A DNA stretch of 64,000 nucleotides. It comes from Mediterraneibacter catenae. GTDB lineage: Bacteria; Bacillota; Clostridia; Lachnospirales; Lachnospiraceae. The notes beneath the pieces are model-generated. The model searched no databases. It had not been told where the DNA came from and was given only the letters and a program-made list of their open reading frames with translations. The stretch is taken from assembly GCF_008691045.1 (NCBI RefSeq), contig NZ_VMSO01000007.1, forward strand, positions 81,669 through 145,668, written 5' to 3'. The position numbers and the translations under genes were made by a program. Positions 18,709 through 29,058 of this stretch are shown in pieces. Numbering within the stretch: the first letter of the stretch is position 1; each line of letters starts with the position of its first letter.

Positions 18709-19947
18709 CTATTCGCCCGTGAGTACATCTTCAAGCATATCAGCCAGAACTTCCATGGCATTCATCATCTCTTCCACGGTGTTCGTCTGTGCCCCTGCCT
18801 CTACAAGAAGAGACTTGGGCATAAGGTGAAGATTATACCGGTACGCTCTCAGATAGATATGTCGGACAAAACCGGGATAGTTCTCTTCGGCGTTTATCTG
18901 CATCTGAAGGGAAAACGCAAGGTTATCCTGTATATACGGATTCGGCAGATAATCGATATTGCCGTTTGTCCGTGACCGGCTTAAGCCGTTGAAGAACATG
19001 ATCTTCGCCGTCGGCTTCCCATTGATCTCCGTGACGAGGCGGGTACCCTCCGCCACGCCGTCTCTGTGCAGATCGATCAGTACTTCTACAGTGGGATTTT
19101 CTTCCAGTATCTTTTCCACCGCGGCTCCGGCATATTCATATGCATTGCTCCGGTCAAGCTTGCCGTTTATAATATCATAGACTCCTGTATCATGGATCGT
19201 CTCGATTCCCCTCTTATTTAAGAGTTCTGTCAGATACTCTCCCACGCCTACAATGCTTGTTGCAGTATCCCCGGGCGTCGAATCTGCAAATTCTTCCTGG
19301 GAATGTGTATGATAGATCAGCACTTTCGGGCCATCTGTACTAGTATCGATCTTCATGCTCCGCCCCAGAAGATCGTCAGCATTAAGCTGATCTGAGCCGA
19401 TCATGGTAGAGCTGTCCACTGTATAGAAATTGCTCAGCAGATATTCAAAATCTCTCAATTTTTTGATCGATGTGTCAACCGTCGGAGAGACCGCAGCTGT
19501 ATCCGCCTCGGATTCATCGGGCTCTCCGATCAGATTCCCGTTTTCATCCACCGCATTTTCATCATTTGCCTGGGCTTCCAGAATCTTTGCAAGTGTTTCT
19601 TCATCTTCTATGGACGAATCATAGGTCTCATGGTCTTCTGCATAGCTTATGAGGGGAATCCATGCCAGCGCTTTCTCTCTTATCCACTCCCCCGGCCCTT
19701 TTCCCGGCGTCCGGTTCACCCATGTCAGTACCGGCATATACATTTCCTGTGAGGTGTTCAGAATCTGTTTCTGAAGATGGTATATCCATCCACCCCCGTC
19801 TTCCGCCAGACCGGTACAGATAAGAAATACAATAAAAAGAACGGCAGATGCTGCCGTACCTGCCTGTCTTAAATTTCTCCTGACTGATCTTTTCATTCTG
19901 CGACAGCATCCCCTTCTTAACGTTTTCCTGAAACTGCAAGATGACAT
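18709..19947 (-). CDS. spoIIP: stage II sporulation protein P (SpoIIP)
   Basis: Peptidoglycan amidase/endopeptidase that thins the septum and drives engulfment of the forespore. N-terminal basic stretch followed by one membrane anchor at about 30-48 (AASAVLFIVFLICTGLA), then an extracytoplasmic linker and the SpoIIP domain with VLIYHTHSQEEFADS (Zn-ligand HTHS), VEVLIDLHRDG and SLLVEAGAQTNTVEEMMNAME. The start is uncertain: the first ATG has a poor ribosome binding site, and an internal ATG 17 codons in (MKRSVRRN) is an alternative. It follows gpr in the usual gpr-spoIIP order. Confidence 0.95.
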   Translation of the reverse strand: MSSCSFRKTLRRGCCRRMKRSVRRNLRQAGTAASAVLFIVFLICTGLAEDGGGWIYHLQKQILNTSQEMYMPVLTWVNRTPGKGPGEWIREKALAWIPLISYAEDHETYDSSIEDEETLAKILEAQANDENAVDENGNLIGEPDESEADTAAVSPTVDTSIKKLRDFEYLLSNFYTVDSSTMIGSDQLNADDLLGRSMKIDTSTDGPKVLIYHTHSQEEFADSTPGDTATSIVGVGEYLTELLNKRGIETIHDTGVYDIINGKLDRSNAYEYAGAAVEKILEENPTVEVLIDLHRDGVAEGTRLVTEINGKPTAKIMFFNGLSRSRTNGNIDYLPNPYIQDNLAFSLQMQINAEENYPGFVRHIYLRAYRYNLHLMPKSLLVEAGAQTNTVEEMMNAMEVLADMLEDVLTGE

Positions 19948-20007
19948 GGTAAAGGATCATACTTTTACCGTTTGCCCCGACTTCATTGTATGCTTGCTGA
20001 GCGGAAG

Positions 20008-20979
20008 TTATGCCTGTTCAGAAAACAACATGTTCAGCGCTTCGGAAATTGTATGACTGATGTGATGTATCATCTCATCTACATCTTTCGGCGTTACAAA
20101 CATGCCATTTAAGTGAGGGGCTATCAGTTCTTTAACAAACTCATATTTCTCACCGGCATTATAGGATCGCAGTACTTCTCCTACTCCTTTTAATGAATCC
20201 GACGTCTCCAGCGCAGCAATGAAATTTTCCATCGTATCATTTACAATCGTGGCCGCATCCACCACCGTCGGGACGCCGATCCCGATAACAGGAACCCCCA
20301 GCGTCTCTTCCGTGAGCCCGCTGCGGTGATTCCCGACACCGGAGCCGGGATGGATTCCCGTATCTGCTATCTGCACAGTACGGTTCAATCGCTTGCTGTT
20401 GCGCGCGGCAAGTGCATCCACTGCAATGACCAGATCGGGATGTATCTCGTTTACAATGCCGCGGACGATCTCCGTGCTCTCCATCCCTGTCTGGCCCATG
20501 ACTCCCGGTACTATTGCGCTGATCAGATTGGCATGATCCACGCCCATAGCATATTTACCGTATTCCTTTACAATGTGTCTCGTCACTGACAGGTGATCCG
20601 CCACATATGGACCGAGTGCATCCGGCGTCACGTTTCTGTTTCCCAGTCCGACAACAAGAACAGAGAGATCGTCCTTTTCCTCCGTATTCTTTCTGATCAG
20701 CTCCCCGATATATCCGCACAGTCTGGCTGAAATATTCATATGTGTCTCCTCATCCGGAATCGCCAGATTCGGCGTCTCCAGAGTCAGATATGTTCCCACC
20801 GGTTTTCCCATTGCTTTTGCCCCGTTTTCTGTCCGGATCTCAACCCTGGTAACCTTAAGCTCCTGTTCCTCATCATAATCTTCCTCCAGCACCACTCCCT
20901 GGATTTCAACATCGTCCGATTCAAACCGCTCCTTTTCCTCTAAGGCAAGGTCTGTCCTCACACTGTAATTTCTTAACAT
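20008..20979 (-). CDS. gpr: germination protease GPR
   Basis: Starts degradation of small acid-soluble spore proteins at germination. The N terminus YSVRTDLALEEKE resembles the autoprocessing/SASP cleavage motif (T-D-L-A-x-E). Later segments: VVGLGNRNVTPDALGP, SAIVPGVMGQTGMES, DLVIAVDALAARNSKRLNRTVQIADTG and GIGVPTVVDAATI. The 323-residue length is normal. It is expected to be made in the forespore under a sporulation sigma factor; I did not find a clear match to such a promoter. Confidence 0.96.
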   Translation of the reverse strand: MLRNYSVRTDLALEEKERFESDDVEIQGVVLEEDYDEEQELKVTRVEIRTENGAKAMGKPVGTYLTLETPNLAIPDEETHMNISARLCGYIGELIRKNTEEKDDLSVLVVGLGNRNVTPDALGPYVADHLSVTRHIVKEYGKYAMGVDHANLISAIVPGVMGQTGMESTEIVRGIVNEIHPDLVIAVDALAARNSKRLNRTVQIADTGIHPGSGVGNHRSGLTEETLGVPVIGIGVPTVVDAATIVNDTMENFIAALETSDSLKGVGEVLRSYNAGEKYEFVKELIAPHLNGMFVTPKDVDEMIHHISHTISEALNMLFSEQA

Positions 20980-21040
20980 AGCCCATCCTCACTTTTCCTT
21001 GTGCTGTTACTATATTTCGCAATATTTCTGAAAATATGTA

Positions 21041-21069
21041 TTGACAACCTCTGTTGGTTGGCATAAAAT
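21041..21069 (+). promoter_or_regulatory. rpsT promoter
   Basis: Consensus TTGACA (21041-21046), 17 bases, TAAAAT (21064-21069). The leader of about 90 nt before the TTG start contains short self-pairing segments (CAGC...GCTG and ACATGA...TCATGT). Confidence 0.8.
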
Positions 21070-21163
21070 AAATGAGTATGTTTCAGCGGAACGTCCGTGT
21101 CCGAATCTGCTGGGATACATGATCTACATTTGAAATTTCATGTTATATTTGGAGGTGTACAGA

Positions 21164-21427
21164 TTGGCTAACATTAAGTCTGCTAAGAAAAGAATTTTAG
21201 TAAACGAGACAAAGGCTGCAAGAAACAAAGCAATCAAGTCTAAAGTTAAGACTGCTGTCAAAAAAGTTGACGCTGCAGTTGCTGCTAAAGACGCAGAGGC
21301 TGCTAAGACTGCCCTGCATGCAGCGATCGTAGAGATTTCCAAAGCAGGAAGCAAAGGTGTTTATCACAAAAAGACTGTTTCCAGAAAAATCTCTCGTCTG
21401 TCTAAAGCTGTAGACAGCATTGCTTAA
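21164..21427 (+). CDS. rpsT: 30S ribosomal protein S20
   Basis: Binds 16S rRNA helices of the small subunit. 87 residues, basic and rich in Ala/Lys: LANIKSAKKRILVNETKAARNKAIKS and the end VYHKKTVSRKISRLSKAVDSI. The start is a TTG at 21164 with GGAGG 8 bases upstream; a rare start codon is also known for rpsT elsewhere, where it keeps synthesis low and autoregulated. An in-frame ATG 24 bases earlier lies upstream of the ribosome binding site and is rejected. Confidence 0.97.
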   Translation: MANIKSAKKRILVNETKAARNKAIKSKVKTAVKKVDAAVAAKDAEAAKTALHAAIVEISKAGSKGVYHKKTVSRKISRLSKAVDSIA

Positions 21428-21447
21428 TTAACATATAGAGTTTTCAA

Positions 21448-21479
21448 GGCATCCGCACCGTCAGGCGGATGCCTTTTTT
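21448..21479 (+). terminator. rpsT intrinsic terminator
   Basis: Perfect 9-bp stem GGCATCCGC / GCGGATGCC, 8-base loop, then six T. It also separates rpsT from the convergent MATE gene whose stop codon is at 21484. Confidence 0.9.
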
Positions 21480-21483
21480 AGTA

Positions 21484-22965
21484 TCAATGCGGCTTTGCTA
21501 ATGGCGCGGCTGAACTGTCTGTTCCCTTCTCCTTCAGTGTCGGCCATACCGTTACCAGCATTGTCACAAAGCACGCTGTGCCTCCGATCACATTCGAGAC
21601 CGGCTCTGCCCAGAATACTCCGTCCGTTCCGAGCCCTCCGACCATCGGCAGCAGTATGGTGAGCGGCACAACAATGATCACTTTCCGGAACAGAGAAAAG
21701 AACACGGCCTGTTTTGGTCTGTTCAGAGCCACATAGGTGGACTGCCCTACAAACTGGAGCGCCATCATGAATATACCGCAGAAATAAATCTGCATCGCCG
21801 GGATGCCCTGTTCGATCAGATCTTTCTCCTGTGTGAACAAATGGAGGAAAAATCTCGGTTCCAGAAAAACAACCGCCCAGAGTATCAGAGAAAATATGAT
21901 TCCCACCACTGTGATAAACTTGATCGCAGATTTCACTCTCCTGTAACATCCCGCGCCGTAATTATATCCCATTACCGGCTGTGCTCCGGAAGTCAGTCCA
22001 TTAAGCGGCAGAGTCGCTATCTCCCTCACAGAATTGATCACTGTCATAATTCCCACATAAACATCCCCGCCATACCGCGCAAGGACCGCATTGCAGACGA
22101 TCTGCACTGTTCCGTTCGTCACTGACATCACAAATCCGGAAGTCCCGAGAAACGTGATCTCTTTCACAACAGACGCCTGCAGTCTCATCGCGGCACGGTT
22201 CAGCCGGAAAAGCGCTTTCTTTCCTGTAAGGAATAAAAATACCCAGAGCGCAGATGCGCCCTGTGATATGACAGTTGCAATGGCTGCTCCCCGTACTCCC
22301 ATATCAAAACCGAAGATCAGGATCGGATCGAGAATGATATTCATGACCGCTCCCAGAAGGACCGTCAGCATTCCCATTTTCCCAAACCCCTGTGCATTGA
22401 TGAAATTGTTCATGCCAAGACTGACCATGACAAAAATTGTTCCCAGCAGATAAATCGTAATGTACTGATCCGCATACCCATACGTAGATTCACTCGCCCC
22501 GAACATGTACAGAAGAGGTTTTTTCACTGCAAAACAGAAGATCATGAGTACAGCGCCGGTCAGGAGCAGCATGGAAAAAGAGTTGCCCATTACAGTCTGC
22601 GCTCTCTTTTCCTGATGACCGCCCCGCGCGATCGAACAGAGCGGTGCTCCGCCCATCCCGAAGAGGTTGGCAAATGCCGATATGATCGTGATGATCGGAA
22701 GACAGAGCCCGATCCCGGTAAGTGCCTGTGCTGAAGCATGAGGAAGATGCCCGATATAGATACGGTCAACCACACTGTACAGCACATTGATCAGCTGCGC
22801 CAGCGTCATAGGTGCTGCAAGACTGAGGATATGCCGCACGACACTGCCCTTGCTGAAATCATTCTCATCTGACGGTTTTCTATTTTTATCTGTCCGGCCG
22901 GCTTCTGCCGCTGTATTTACCGCTTCCGGCAAAATACTCTCCCCCTTTCTCCCATCTTCCTTCAC
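21484..22965 (-). CDS. MATE family efflux transporter
   Basis: Twelve-helix MatE exporter (two MatE repeats), driven by Na+ or H+. Typical features in the 493 residues: IYIGHLPHASAQALTGIGLCLPI, GMGGAPLCSIARGG, FINAQGFGKMGMLTVLLGAVMNIILDPILIFGFDMGVRGAAIATVISQ and GLTSGAQPVMGYNYGA. The N terminus carries about 45 hydrophilic residues before the first helix. Substrate cannot be predicted; MepA-like proteins export drugs and dyes. Convergent with rpsT. Confidence 0.92.
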   Translation of the reverse strand: MKEDGRKGESILPEAVNTAAEAGRTDKNRKPSDENDFSKGSVVRHILSLAAPMTLAQLINVLYSVVDRIYIGHLPHASAQALTGIGLCLPIITIISAFANLFGMGGAPLCSIARGGHQEKRAQTVMGNSFSMLLLTGAVLMIFCFAVKKPLLYMFGASESTYGYADQYITIYLLGTIFVMVSLGMNNFINAQGFGKMGMLTVLLGAVMNIILDPILIFGFDMGVRGAAIATVISQGASALWVFLFLTGKKALFRLNRAAMRLQASVVKEITFLGTSGFVMSVTNGTVQIVCNAVLARYGGDVYVGIMTVINSVREIATLPLNGLTSGAQPVMGYNYGAGCYRRVKSAIKFITVVGIIFSLILWAVVFLEPRFFLHLFTQEKDLIEQGIPAMQIYFCGIFMMALQFVGQSTYVALNRPKQAVFFSLFRKVIIVVPLTILLPMVGGLGTDGVFWAEPVSNVIGGTACFVTMLVTVWPTLKEKGTDSSAAPLAKPH

Positions 22966-23012
22966 ATCAATAACTATTCCTGCGTCAGATATATCAGATA
23001 CAGATGACGAAA

Positions 23013-23036
23013 CGCCCGGCAGATCTCTGCCGGGCG
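23013..23036 (-). terminator. ilvC terminator
   Basis: Perfect 10-bp stem CGCCCGGCAG / CTGCCGGGCG with a four-base loop, 31 bases after the ilvC stop codon. The T run after it is short (TTT), so termination may be partial. Confidence 0.65.
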
Positions 23037-23067
23037 CCCCGCCGCTTACCTATTGTATGATCAAGTA

Positions 23068-24099
<1,032 letters not shown>

Positions 24100-24115
24100 C
24101 TAAAAATGATAAAAA

Positions 24116-24613
24116 TTAAAAATATGCTACATCCTTGCTTCCTCTGGAAAGTCCCGTGATGCCGGTCCTTGCAAGTTCCAGTATCTCGTATCCTTTCAGA
24201 AGATTCAGGAATGCTTCCAGTTTACTCTGCGTTCCCGTGAGCTCCACGATCAGGGAATCTTCTTCCACATCGACGATCTTCGCCCTGAAAATATCAGCGA
24301 CAGAGATGATCTCACCTCTCTGAGATGCATCGGCGCGAAGCTTGACCATGATCAGTTCACGACATACAGACTCTTCGTCCTTGAGTACTTTGATCGCAAC
24401 CACATCTTCCAGTTTTCTGACCTGCTTCTCGATCTGCGAGAGAATCAGCTCGTCTCCGGAAGATACAACCGTGATGCGGGTGAATCTCGGATCTGCCGTC
24501 ATACCTGCCGTGATACTGTCAATGCTGTACCCTCGGCGGCTGAACAATCCTGAGATCCGGCTCAGGACACCGGGATTATTGTCTACAAGTAATGAAAATA
24601 CCTGTTTTCTCAT
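24116..24613 (-). CDS. ilvN: acetolactate synthase regulatory (small) subunit
   Basis: Valine-sensing regulatory subunit. ACT domain at the N terminus (VFSLLVDNNPGVLSRISGLFSRRGYSIDSITAG), then the C-terminal subunit-association domain (LIMVKLRADASQRGEIISVADIFRAKIVDVEEDSLIVELTGTQSKLEAFLNLL). Start at 24613 (MRKQVF) chosen because GGAAGGAGAG lies 6 bases upstream. The catalytic ilvB is not adjacent in this window, so the operon is ilvN-ilvC only. Confidence 0.95.
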   Translation of the reverse strand: MRKQVFSLLVDNNPGVLSRISGLFSRRGYSIDSITAGMTADPRFTRITVVSSGDELILSQIEKQVRKLEDVVAIKVLKDEESVCRELIMVKLRADASQRGEIISVADIFRAKIVDVEEDSLIVELTGTQSKLEAFLNLLKGYEILELARTGITGLSRGSKDVAYF

Positions 24614-24635
24614 CAATTTCTCTCCTTCCCGTCGC

Positions 24636-24698
24636 AAAAACAGATTGCACTCTGTTTTTATCTTTTATAATATTACCAAGTGTAATGTACTTTGTCAA
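24636..24698 (-). promoter_or_regulatory. ilvN-ilvC promoter with small leader hairpin
   Basis: Near-consensus TTGACA (24693-24698), 17 bases, TAATAT (24670-24675). Between start site and the ribosome binding site the leader can pair AAAACAGA with TCTGTTTT, followed by T, a weak AT-rich stem. No T-box or leader peptide of branched-chain codons is evident. Confidence 0.7.
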
Positions 24699-24738
24699 GC
24701 AGGTTCATATACTTTTATGCCTTTTTATCAGCCAAGGC

Positions 24739-26577
24739 TCATTCCTGCCCGGCGATTTTTTCGGCGAGTTCATTCAGATACACCCACCGCTCCGTCTTTT
24801 CATCGAGAGCTTTCTGCGTCTCCTCCTGCTCTGCCAGCAGCTCTCTCAGCTTTACAGAGTTCGTCGCATTCGCTTCAATCTGACGTTCAATTGAAGAAAT
24901 CTTCTCCTCAAGAGCAGCGATATCGTCATCTATCGTCTCATATTCCCGCTGTTCTTTATAAGTGAATTTCAGCTTTTTGGAATGCTGTTTCCAGTCCTTT
25001 GCGTCAGTTTTACTTTTCTCCGCCGCCTCTTCCTGATGCATGGCTGCTGCGCCGCCTGACCGGCAGATTCCGGCATTGCTGTTCTTACCATCTGCTTCGA
25101 CGGCTTTCTCCCGCTGCTTTGCTGACAGATAATCTGTATAACCGCCCTCATACTGTTTTGCATGTCCGTTTCCGTCCAATTCAAAAATACGGTCCACCAC
25201 ATTGTCCAGAAAATATCTGTCATGGGAGACTGTGATCACGATCCCGTTAAAGGAGTTCAGATAATCCTCGAGGATCGTAAGCGTCGGGATATCCAGATTG
25301 TTTCCCGCCTCATCAAACAAAAGCACATTGGCGTTCTCCGCGAGGACTCCCAGCAGGTATAATCTGCGTTTTTCTCCTCCGGAGAGCTTTCCGATGGGGG
25401 CGTACTGCATATCCGGCGTAAAGAGGAACCGCTCAAGAAGCGCCGACGCACTGATCTTTCCGTCTGTTGTTGTGATATATTCCGCTATGTCTTTCACATA
25501 GTCAATGACGCGCTGGCTGTCGTCCATATGCTGCTCTTCCTGAGCAAAATATCCGATCTTAATGGTCTCCCCGATCTCGATATGTCCTGCGTCCGGCTCG
25601 ACCAGACCTGCGATCATTTTGATCAAAGTGGATTTTCCGCATCCGTTCGGGCCGATGATGCCGAGGCGCTGATTTTTAAGGACAATATAGCTGAAATCCT
25701 CCAGAATCTTTTTCTCCCCGTAACTCTTGCTGATATGATGCAGTTCGATGGTCTTCTTCCCCATCCTCGTCTCCACGGAGCCAAGTCCCACTGTCTGATC
25801 CTGCACAGGCGCTTTTCCGTTTTTCAATGCTTCAAGCCGTTCAAGCCTCGCCTTCTGCTTCGTCGTTCTGGCACGGCACCCTCTTTTCGCCCACTCCAGT
25901 TCCATGCGGAGGACACTCTGCCTTTTCCTCTCTGTGGCCAGCTCCATCTCCTCCCTGGCTGCTTTGAGCTCAAGGAATCCGGAGTAATCCGCATCGTATC
26001 CGTACATCTTTCCCCGGCTGATCTCCAGGATCCGGCTGCATACTCTGTCGAGGAAATACCTGTCGTGGGTCACCATGAGGATCGTCCCCCGGTAGGAACG
26101 CAGATACTCCTCAAGCCAGCTGATCATCTCCTGGTCCAGATGGTTAGTCGGCTCGTCCAGAAGCAGCACGTCAAAGTCCTCAGAGAGCGTCTTTGCCAAA
26201 ACGACACGTCTCTTCTGTCCGCCGGAGAGATGTTCGATCTTCTGGTCAAACTGTGTGATCCCCAGTTCCATCAGATTCGACTCCACCTGCCAGTCCTCGC
26301 CGTTCCCCTTTGAGAAAGCGTAGAAACGGATATCCGCGCCTTCGGGAAAGACCGGATTCTGCGGCACATAGGCGATCTTAAGCCCGTTCTGCCTTATGAT
26401 CTGCCCCTCATCCGGTACTTCTTCCCCCGCGATCATCTTAAGTATCGTAGACTTTCCCGTGCCGTTGATACCTACTATACCGATCTTGTCCCCCTGCTGT
26501 ACACCGAAAGACGCATCTTCATAGATGACCTTTTCGCCATAAATCTTGCTGATATGTTCTATATTGATGATATTCAT
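24739..26577 (-). CDS. ABC-F family ribosome-associated ATPase (Uup/YdiF-like)
   Basis: Soluble protein with two ATP-binding cassettes and no membrane domain, as in ABC-F translation factors that act at the ribosomal E site. First cassette: Walker A GINGTGKST, signature LSGGQKRRVVLAKTL, Walker B VLLLDEPTNHLD. P-site-tRNA linker near 205-265 (ERKRQSVLRMELEWAKRGCRARTTKQKARLERL). Second cassette: GPNGCGKST, LSGGEKRRLYLL, VLLFDEAGNNLD; the usual DEPTN is DEAGN here. A C-terminal charged coiled coil at 530-612 resembles Uup. Start at 26577 follows GAGGAG by 6 bases, inside a hairpin. Confidence 0.93.
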   Translation of the reverse strand: MNIINIEHISKIYGEKVIYEDASFGVQQGDKIGIVGINGTGKSTILKMIAGEEVPDEGQIIRQNGLKIAYVPQNPVFPEGADIRFYAFSKGNGEDWQVESNLMELGITQFDQKIEHLSGGQKRRVVLAKTLSEDFDVLLLDEPTNHLDQEMISWLEEYLRSYRGTILMVTHDRYFLDRVCSRILEISRGKMYGYDADYSGFLELKAAREEMELATERKRQSVLRMELEWAKRGCRARTTKQKARLERLEALKNGKAPVQDQTVGLGSVETRMGKKTIELHHISKSYGEKKILEDFSYIVLKNQRLGIIGPNGCGKSTLIKMIAGLVEPDAGHIEIGETIKIGYFAQEEQHMDDSQRVIDYVKDIAEYITTTDGKISASALLERFLFTPDMQYAPIGKLSGGEKRRLYLLGVLAENANVLLFDEAGNNLDIPTLTILEDYLNSFNGIVITVSHDRYFLDNVVDRIFELDGNGHAKQYEGGYTDYLSAKQREKAVEADGKNSNAGICRSGGAAAMHQEEAAEKSKTDAKDWKQHSKKLKFTYKEQREYETIDDDIAALEEKISSIERQIEANATNSVKLRELLAEQEETQKALDEKTERWVYLNELAEKIAGQE

Positions 26578-26638
26578 AAAAAACTCCTCACAACTCTGCA
26601 TTTAGAACTATTGTGCAGAGTTTGTGAGGAGTTGTCAA
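26578..26638 (-). promoter_or_regulatory. hairpin overlapping promoter spacer, terminator and ribosome binding site of the ABC-F gene
   Basis: A 19-bp inverted repeat with one bulged base (arms 26582-26600 and 26614-26633, loop 13) ends in six T directly before the ATG, and its 3' arm contains the GAGGAG ribosome binding site. A TTGACA at 26633-26638 touches the outer arm, with ACAATA 18 bases on as a possible extended -10. A transcript coming from the upstream gene would carry the whole hairpin and meet a terminator; a transcript from the internal promoter would start in the loop and lack it. Confidence 0.7.
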
Positions 26639-26670
26639 GTGCGGCTTTACGAACGCCGTGGAATGAACTG

Positions 26671-27402
26671 TTACTTTGCCTGTGCTGCTCCCTCAAGCCA
26701 TTTCTTTACGATCGACACATTCTCTTCTACCACCTGTGCAATCTTTTCTGCCGGCATTCCCATACGGAATAAGTTGACCGCGGTTTTTTTATCGCTCTCG
26801 ATACGTCCTTCTGAGCGCCCTTCCTGCCGTATTCTCTCCATAATCTCACACATAATCTCTGTTCCTCCTTCTTCCCGTTTCAGATATCGTACTCTCTTTG
26901 ATAGTTCGCCTTCACTGTCGTCCTCTGGATCAGCGGTTTTGAAATATTGCATCAGCTTCGCAATTCTTGTACCGTCATCCACTTCCGTATTGACATAAAT
27001 CACATGAGCGCCATCATCATGATCCAGTCCGGTTTCTTCAAAACACTTTTTTTCATGATAGATCGTCTTTCCGCTTTTCCATATATCAGAAGAACTGATA
27101 TAGAAAATATACCGGTCTGGCAGTATACTGTAATCACTTCCTTTTCTGAGGAGCTCCGCATCCTCTACAGCTTCATAAAATCTTACACGTTTCGGATGAT
27201 CTGTTTCGTCCCGATTCTCGATTTCAAGGTGGTAGATTTTTCCTCTTACATCCTCTGCAAGTACATCAAGCCTTGCTCCATGAGATATGATCCTTGAAAT
27301 TACATACTGTGTTCTCACGTTTTTAACTGTCAGCTCACGATCTCCTGTCATTATCTGTAAAATATGCTGACACGCTTTTCTGTCGGAGAGTGCAACCGAC
27401 AT
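26671..27402 (-). CDS. Rpn family PD-(D/E)XK nuclease / putative transposase
   Basis: Member of the PD-(D/E)XK group often called recombination-promoting nuclease or putative transposase (PF12784-like). The catalytic pattern is seen in SHGARLDVLAEDVRGKIYHLEIENRD (about 41-66: the D of RLDV and the E-I-E of the next strand), then RVRFYEAVEDAELL and IYISSSDIWKSGKTIYH. The C terminus (MGMPAEKIAQVVEENVSIVKKWLEG) is the helical tail common in the family. An in-frame TGA ten codons upstream limits the N terminus, which may be slightly short. Actual activity is unknown. Confidence 0.8.
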   Translation of the reverse strand: MSVALSDRKACQHILQIMTGDRELTVKNVRTQYVISRIISHGARLDVLAEDVRGKIYHLEIENRDETDHPKRVRFYEAVEDAELLRKGSDYSILPDRYIFYISSSDIWKSGKTIYHEKKCFEETGLDHDDGAHVIYVNTEVDDGTRIAKLMQYFKTADPEDDSEGELSKRVRYLKREEGGTEIMCEIMERIRQEGRSEGRIESDKKTAVNLFRMGMPAEKIAQVVEENVSIVKKWLEGAAQAK

Positions 27403-27560
27403 AAATACATCGTATCTGTTCTTTTCATCTCATCATTTCTCGGCTGCGATGATGAAAAACAATGATATTCCCTCTTGATATAAGTATCATAAACTGAGAC
27501 AAGGAAAAAGTAAATACCAGGATTATTCAATGAGCTCGTTACATTTTTCACTTTCAACTT
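27403..27560. other. intergenic stretch without a recognisable gene
   Basis: Short AT-rich spacer between the permease remnant and the nuclease gene. The reading frame that is open here does not look coding, and I see no clear promoter or hairpin. Confidence 0.4.
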
Positions 27561-29058
27561 TTATAATGCACTGATCGTATCCACAATGGACATTTCATGG
27601 ATCCTTCTGGAAGGCCCGCACACGGCTGCCGCGCCTGACAGTATCATCACGCCGATGATCACCACTACTGCCGTTGTCGGAAAATACCATGCATCACCCC
27701 ATCTGAACGTAACCAGCATATCATATATCTTGTAGTTGAGCGGGAGGCCGGCGGCACATCCCGCGGCAATTCCCCAGAAGACATAAGTTGCAGTCTCCGC
27801 TGCCACCGTCCGTATCATCTGAGCGCTGCTCATGCCGATAGCACGCATGGCTCCGTATTCATTGATCCTTGCTGACACGCTCATAGCAATGCTGTTGATG
27901 ATATTAAATATGGAGATCAGGGCAATCACCGCGAGGAAGCCATAGAGGAACAGGGCAAACGAATAATAAGCACCCCTCACCTCACTGTTGCCCATCCTGT
28001 AGTCCTCCACAGTAAAACCGTCGCCGGCCAGAGAACGGATCTCCTCCACATCCTGATCCGTCACATCTGCGGTGAACTGCACGTCAATCACCGAATACTG
28101 TCCAATGCCTGTCAACTCCTCAAAAAGATCCTCCGAACAGATAAACAGAACCGCCCCATCGGGCACATTGAACATATTTTCGGCAAGTGAACCGCATATT
28201 TCCACTGTCTCTGTTCCCGAAGGAAGCCCCAGTGTCATCTGTTCTCCCGGATCAAATGTCCGGTCCGGATCCATGTATACCGCCAGCACTCCGTTTCCGC
28301 TTACAGATCCCTCAAAAGAGCCATTTATCAGATCATCTTCTGCCCACCGAAACTGCTCCTCTTCGTAGGAGACCAGATAGACGGTAAATGATTCTCCGGA
28401 AACTTCTGCCGGTATATCACTGTAGTAACTCCTGCCGTACACCCTTTTTACCACCGGATTTTCTTTCAGTGTATCTGCAAGCTCCTTAGAAATACTGTTG
28501 TCATTGTCAGGAGTCTCAATGGAGAGATCCGGAGCCGACGGCTGCAGCGGTTTCAGCGCGTGGTTCATAAAGTCGATCGCAGGACTGAAGCTTAAGAACA
28601 GGATGATGCTGAACGCAAAAGATCCTGCCATAAGGATGAAGTTCTTCCGGCTGCCTGCAGCGTGGTGGACTCCCAACGCAGTCTCTATATGGAACATACG
28701 GGTATTGGCCGCCTTTCTCACAGCGCTGACAGTGCCGGCATTCCCGGAGACTGCGGTCAGCGGAGAGACTTTCGATGCCTTTTTTGCCGGAGAACGGGCT
28801 GCCAGTAGTACTGTGATAAAACCAATCAGCGCTCCTGCCGCAAGACCGATCGGGCTGATACCGACTGCAGGCATTCCCGCAAAATATGTCGGGCTTAAAA
28901 AGCGAAGCATGGCACAGAGTCCCCAGACAACGATAACGCTTAAGATCAGACCTGCCGGGATTGCGCTTTTGCACCATCCGAGAGCCTCCCGTCTGACAAA
29001 CCGCCGGATCTGCTTCTGATCCGCCCCGAGACACCGGAGCATCCCGAAGAACTTCGTT
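27561..29058 (-). pseudogene. ABC transporter permease (FtsX/MacB type), missing its N-terminal part
   Basis: The sequence starts in the middle of a typical FtsX-type permease: SETKFFGMLRCLGADQKQIRRFVRREALGWCK normally follows the first large extracellular domain and first helices. What remains is part of the first FtsX domain (about two helices), the intervening helix with an extracellular MacB_PCD-like domain (about 145-350) and a complete C-terminal FtsX domain with three helices, including NEYGAMRAIGMSSAQM. Full-length relatives have about 800 residues; 493 are left. There is no ribosome binding site before the first ATG (29042), no partner ATPase is adjacent, and the frame is closed upstream by the lipoprotein gene. 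Confidence 0.75.

Noticed and set aside
24636..24660. T-box or leader-peptide attenuator before ilvN
   Set aside because: Only a weak AT-rich hairpin is present; no T-box consensus and no run of Leu/Val/Ile codons.
27351..27557. 68-residue open frame overlapping the start of the Rpn-type nuclease gene
   Set aside because: Composition is not protein-like, it has no good ribosome binding site and overlaps the better supported gene in another frame.
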